This document shows, piece after piece, positions 6,865 through 7,833 of a DNA stretch of 7,833 nt. Location of the stretch: contig JAAYYH010000226.1 in NCBI GenBank assembly GCA_012515495.1, forward strand, positions 1 through 7,833. Reading direction: 5' to 3'. Below the pieces are notes generated by a model. That model saw only the letters and a program-made list of their open reading frames with translations, was not told the DNA's origin and searched no databases. Source of the stretch: Coriobacteriaceae bacterium (GTDB taxonomy: Bacteria; Actinomycetota; Coriobacteriia; Coriobacteriales; UBA8131). The translations under genes and the position numbers were made by a program. Within the stretch, counting starts at the first letter, position 1. The number at the start of each line of letters is the position of its first letter.

Positions 6865-6917
6865 ACCTTGTAATAACCGCTGAGATTGCGTGATAATACA
6901 TGAAATGATTACAAGGT
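6865..6917. promoter_or_regulatory. Candidate operator: 10-bp inverted repeat framing the merR promoter
   Basis: ACCTTGTAAT (6865-6874) and ATTACAAGGT (6908-6917) are perfect reverse complements separated by 33 bp, with arm centres 43 bp apart (about four helical turns). The left arm contains the -35 hexamer and the right arm covers the predicted start of transcription and early leader. The left arm would not be transcribed, so this is a DNA-level element and not an RNA hairpin. Autoregulation by the adjacent MerR protein is the simplest reading, although MerR proteins usually bind a dyad within the promoter spacer, so another regulator is possible. Confidence 0.55.
6868..6897 (+). promoter_or_regulatory. 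Sigma70-like promoter of the merR gene
   Basis: The -35 TTGTAA (6868-6873, 4 of 6) and -10 GATAAT (6892-6897, 5 of 6) are separated by 18 bp; reading the -10 as TAATAC (6894-6899) gives 20 bp. Slightly long spacers of this kind are typical of MerR-controlled promoters. Transcription would start near 6904, about 30 nt before the chosen ATG. Confidence 0.6.
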
Positions 6918-6922
6918 GGAAG

Positions 6923-6928
6923 AAGGGG
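6923..6928 (+). promoter_or_regulatory. Shine-Dalgarno site of the merR gene
   Basis: AAGGGG lies 5 nt before ATG 6934 and 2 nt before ATG 6931, which favours 6934. The GTG at 6916 lies upstream of this site and inside the right arm of the inverted repeat, so it is unlikely to be the start. Confidence 0.65.
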
Positions 6929-6933
6929 TAATG

Positions 6934-7758
6934 ATGAATCGACCGCTGATGCTTTCCTCTGGTGAGTTTGCGAAGATCTGTCATATCAGCAGAGAGCTAC
7001 TCATTCATTATGACAGGATCGGATTGCTTAAGCCCAAGGAAATTAAGAGCAACGGTTATCGCTATTATTCTGTCAAGCAGCTGTATATCTTTGACGCAAT
7101 CCGTTTTCTCCTTGACGCAGGGATGAGCACTAAAGAGGTCAAGGAGTACCTCTCGAGCCGGACAACCGATTTATTTTTGGAAAACATTCAAGGGCTGGTT
7201 GGAAACCTAAGAGAGCAGCGCGCGATACTTGACTCAAAGATAGGCATGATGGAGAAATTGAGATACATCACCGAGCGATCGCTATTGTTTCCAAAAGATG
7301 AGCCACGTCTATCATTCTGGGATGAGCTATACATGATAGTCACGGATATTCCAGCTGTGAGTGAACAAGCTTATATCCAGGCAATGTCCGATCATTCAGA
7401 ATTCTGCCGTGATGTCGCGCAGGTCTCCAAGTTCCCGCTTGGCAGGATTGTCAAAAAATTGAATGTTCCTAAGGAGGGGCAGGTTATTGGGCAACAGATC
7501 ATGACCTGGATCTCTCCACCGGCAGATGATGAGTTGCTCGGGGAGCGTCTCGCGATTAAGAAGAAGGGGAATTACGCAGTCATTCTCCACCAGGGAGGCT
7601 GGGATACTATTGCCAGTTCGTATACAAAACTCCTTAAGTATATCGAAGAGAACAAGCTCGTCGCTCATGGGCCAGCCTACGAGCTCGATATGAATACCTA
7701 CCTCGTTTCGAGGTCTGAAGAAGACTATCTTATCCACATCTCGATACTCGTCGAGTAG
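6934..7758 (+). CDS. MerR family regulator, BmrR-like with GyrI-like effector domain
   Basis: This 274-residue DNA-binding regulator has an N-terminal MerR winged helix-turn-helix at about 8-75 (LSSGEFAKICHISRELLIHY, DRIGLLKP, NGYRYYS, then FLLDAGMSTKEVKEYL), a dimerising antiparallel coiled-coil helix at about 81-115 and a C-terminal domain (about 130-272) resembling the GyrI/BmrR small-molecule-binding fold. The signature of that fold is visible as YAVILHQGGWDTIASSY (214-230), a helix KLLKYIEEN and the closing GPAYELDMNTYL with IHISILVE. E250 is a candidate for the buried acidic residue that binds cationic drugs in BmrR-type sensors; this is inference. Such proteins dimerise, twist long-spacer promoters and commonly activate an efflux or stress gene beside them. 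Its target may be its own promoter or the gene beginning near 7767. The start at ATG 6934 is chosen for AAGGGG 5 nt upstream; ATG 6931 is nearly as good. The ligand cannot be read from sequence. Confidence 0.9.
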   Translation: MNRPLMLSSGEFAKICHISRELLIHYDRIGLLKPKEIKSNGYRYYSVKQLYIFDAIRFLLDAGMSTKEVKEYLSSRTTDLFLENIQGLVGNLREQRAILDSKIGMMEKLRYITERSLLFPKDEPRLSFWDELYMIVTDIPAVSEQAYIQAMSDHSEFCRDVAQVSKFPLGRIVKKLNVPKEGQVIGQQIMTWISPPADDELLGERLAIKKKGNYAVILHQGGWDTIASSYTKLLKYIEENKLVAHGPAYELDMNTYLVSRSEEDYLIHISILVE

Positions 7759-7766
7759 GGTGGTGT

Positions 7767-7833
7767 ATGGGTGTTTGTCACGGGCTGGCAAATGAAGGTG
7801 CCATCTGGGTGTTGATATCCGCGATACCAAAAA
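7767..7833 (+). CDS. Possible start of a downstream gene, cut by window end
   Basis: ATG 7767 opens a frame with no stop to the window end (22 codons, MGVCHGLANEGAIWVLISAI then PK). GGGTGG at 7758-7763, overlapping the merR stop, could act as a ribosome-binding site with a short 3-nt gap. The start lies 8 nt after the merR stop, close enough for an operon. The visible residues are moderately hydrophobic but too few for any family call, and an open run this short is common by chance. Confidence 0.25.
   Translation, partial: MGVCHGLANEGAIWVLISAIPK

Noticed and set aside
6916..6933. GTG 6916 as the merR start
   Set aside because: It lies upstream of the AAGGGG ribosome-binding site and inside the inverted-repeat arm; ATG 6934 or 6931 fits the family N-terminus better.
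7786..7803. TGGCA/TGCCA hairpin after merR as a terminator
   Set aside because: The 5-bp stem has an 8-nt loop and no T-run, and it falls inside the possible next open frame.
7396..7830. Reverse-strand 144-residue open frame opposite merR
   Set aside because: It lies almost wholly antisense to the clearly conserved ligand-binding domain of the regulator, and its translation resembles no family I know.
1..7833. CRISPR array, tRNA, rRNA, transposase or insertion-sequence ends
   Set aside because: I found no regularly spaced repeats other than the coding repeat in ydbT, no tRNA-like cloverleaf, and no transposase or integrase motif in the credible frames.

Overview
The window reads as a moderate-GC bacterial chromosome segment, most likely from a Gram-positive organism. 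This rests on the YdbS/YdbT membrane pair, the BmrR-like MerR regulator and the purine-rich Shine-Dalgarno sites (AGAGGGG, AAGGGG). Actinomycetota or Bacillota are both possible and I cannot settle the genus. All credible genes lie on the + strand.

Layout. (1) 3-746: C-terminal part of a DUF2130-family protein, cut by the window edge; it carries a D...E-x-K pattern resembling PD-(D/E)XK nucleases. (2) 747-863: short gap with a consensus TATAAT -10 box at 793-798. (3) 864-4280: a large UvrD-type SF1A helicase fused to a C-terminal RecB-like nuclease, with both active sites apparently intact. (4) 4284-4448: a 54-codon ORF, starting 3 nt after the helicase stop in the same frame and ending in a TGATG overlap. 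(5) 4478-4996 and 4989-6767: overlapping genes for YdbS-like and YdbT-like bPH2 membrane proteins; the second has three bPH2 domains and a Q/S/A-rich 10-residue tandem repeat in its first linker. (6) 6768-6933: regulatory gap with a sigma70-like promoter framed by a perfect 10-bp inverted repeat. (7) 6934-7758: MerR/BmrR-like regulator with a C-terminal GyrI-like ligand-binding domain. (8) 7767 to the end: a possible next gene, only 22 codons visible.

How the genes may work together. Items 3-5 are tightly packed and could be one transcription unit read from the 793-798 promoter, joining a DNA-processing enzyme to a membrane pair whose Bacillus relatives protect against an antimicrobial peptide. 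The MerR gene looks like a separate, probably self-regulated unit. I see no CRISPR array, tRNA, rRNA, transposase or convincing intrinsic terminator. No complete new system is proven. The most unusual points are the small in-frame ORF, the inverted repeat around the merR promoter and the nuclease-like pattern in the DUF2130 protein.
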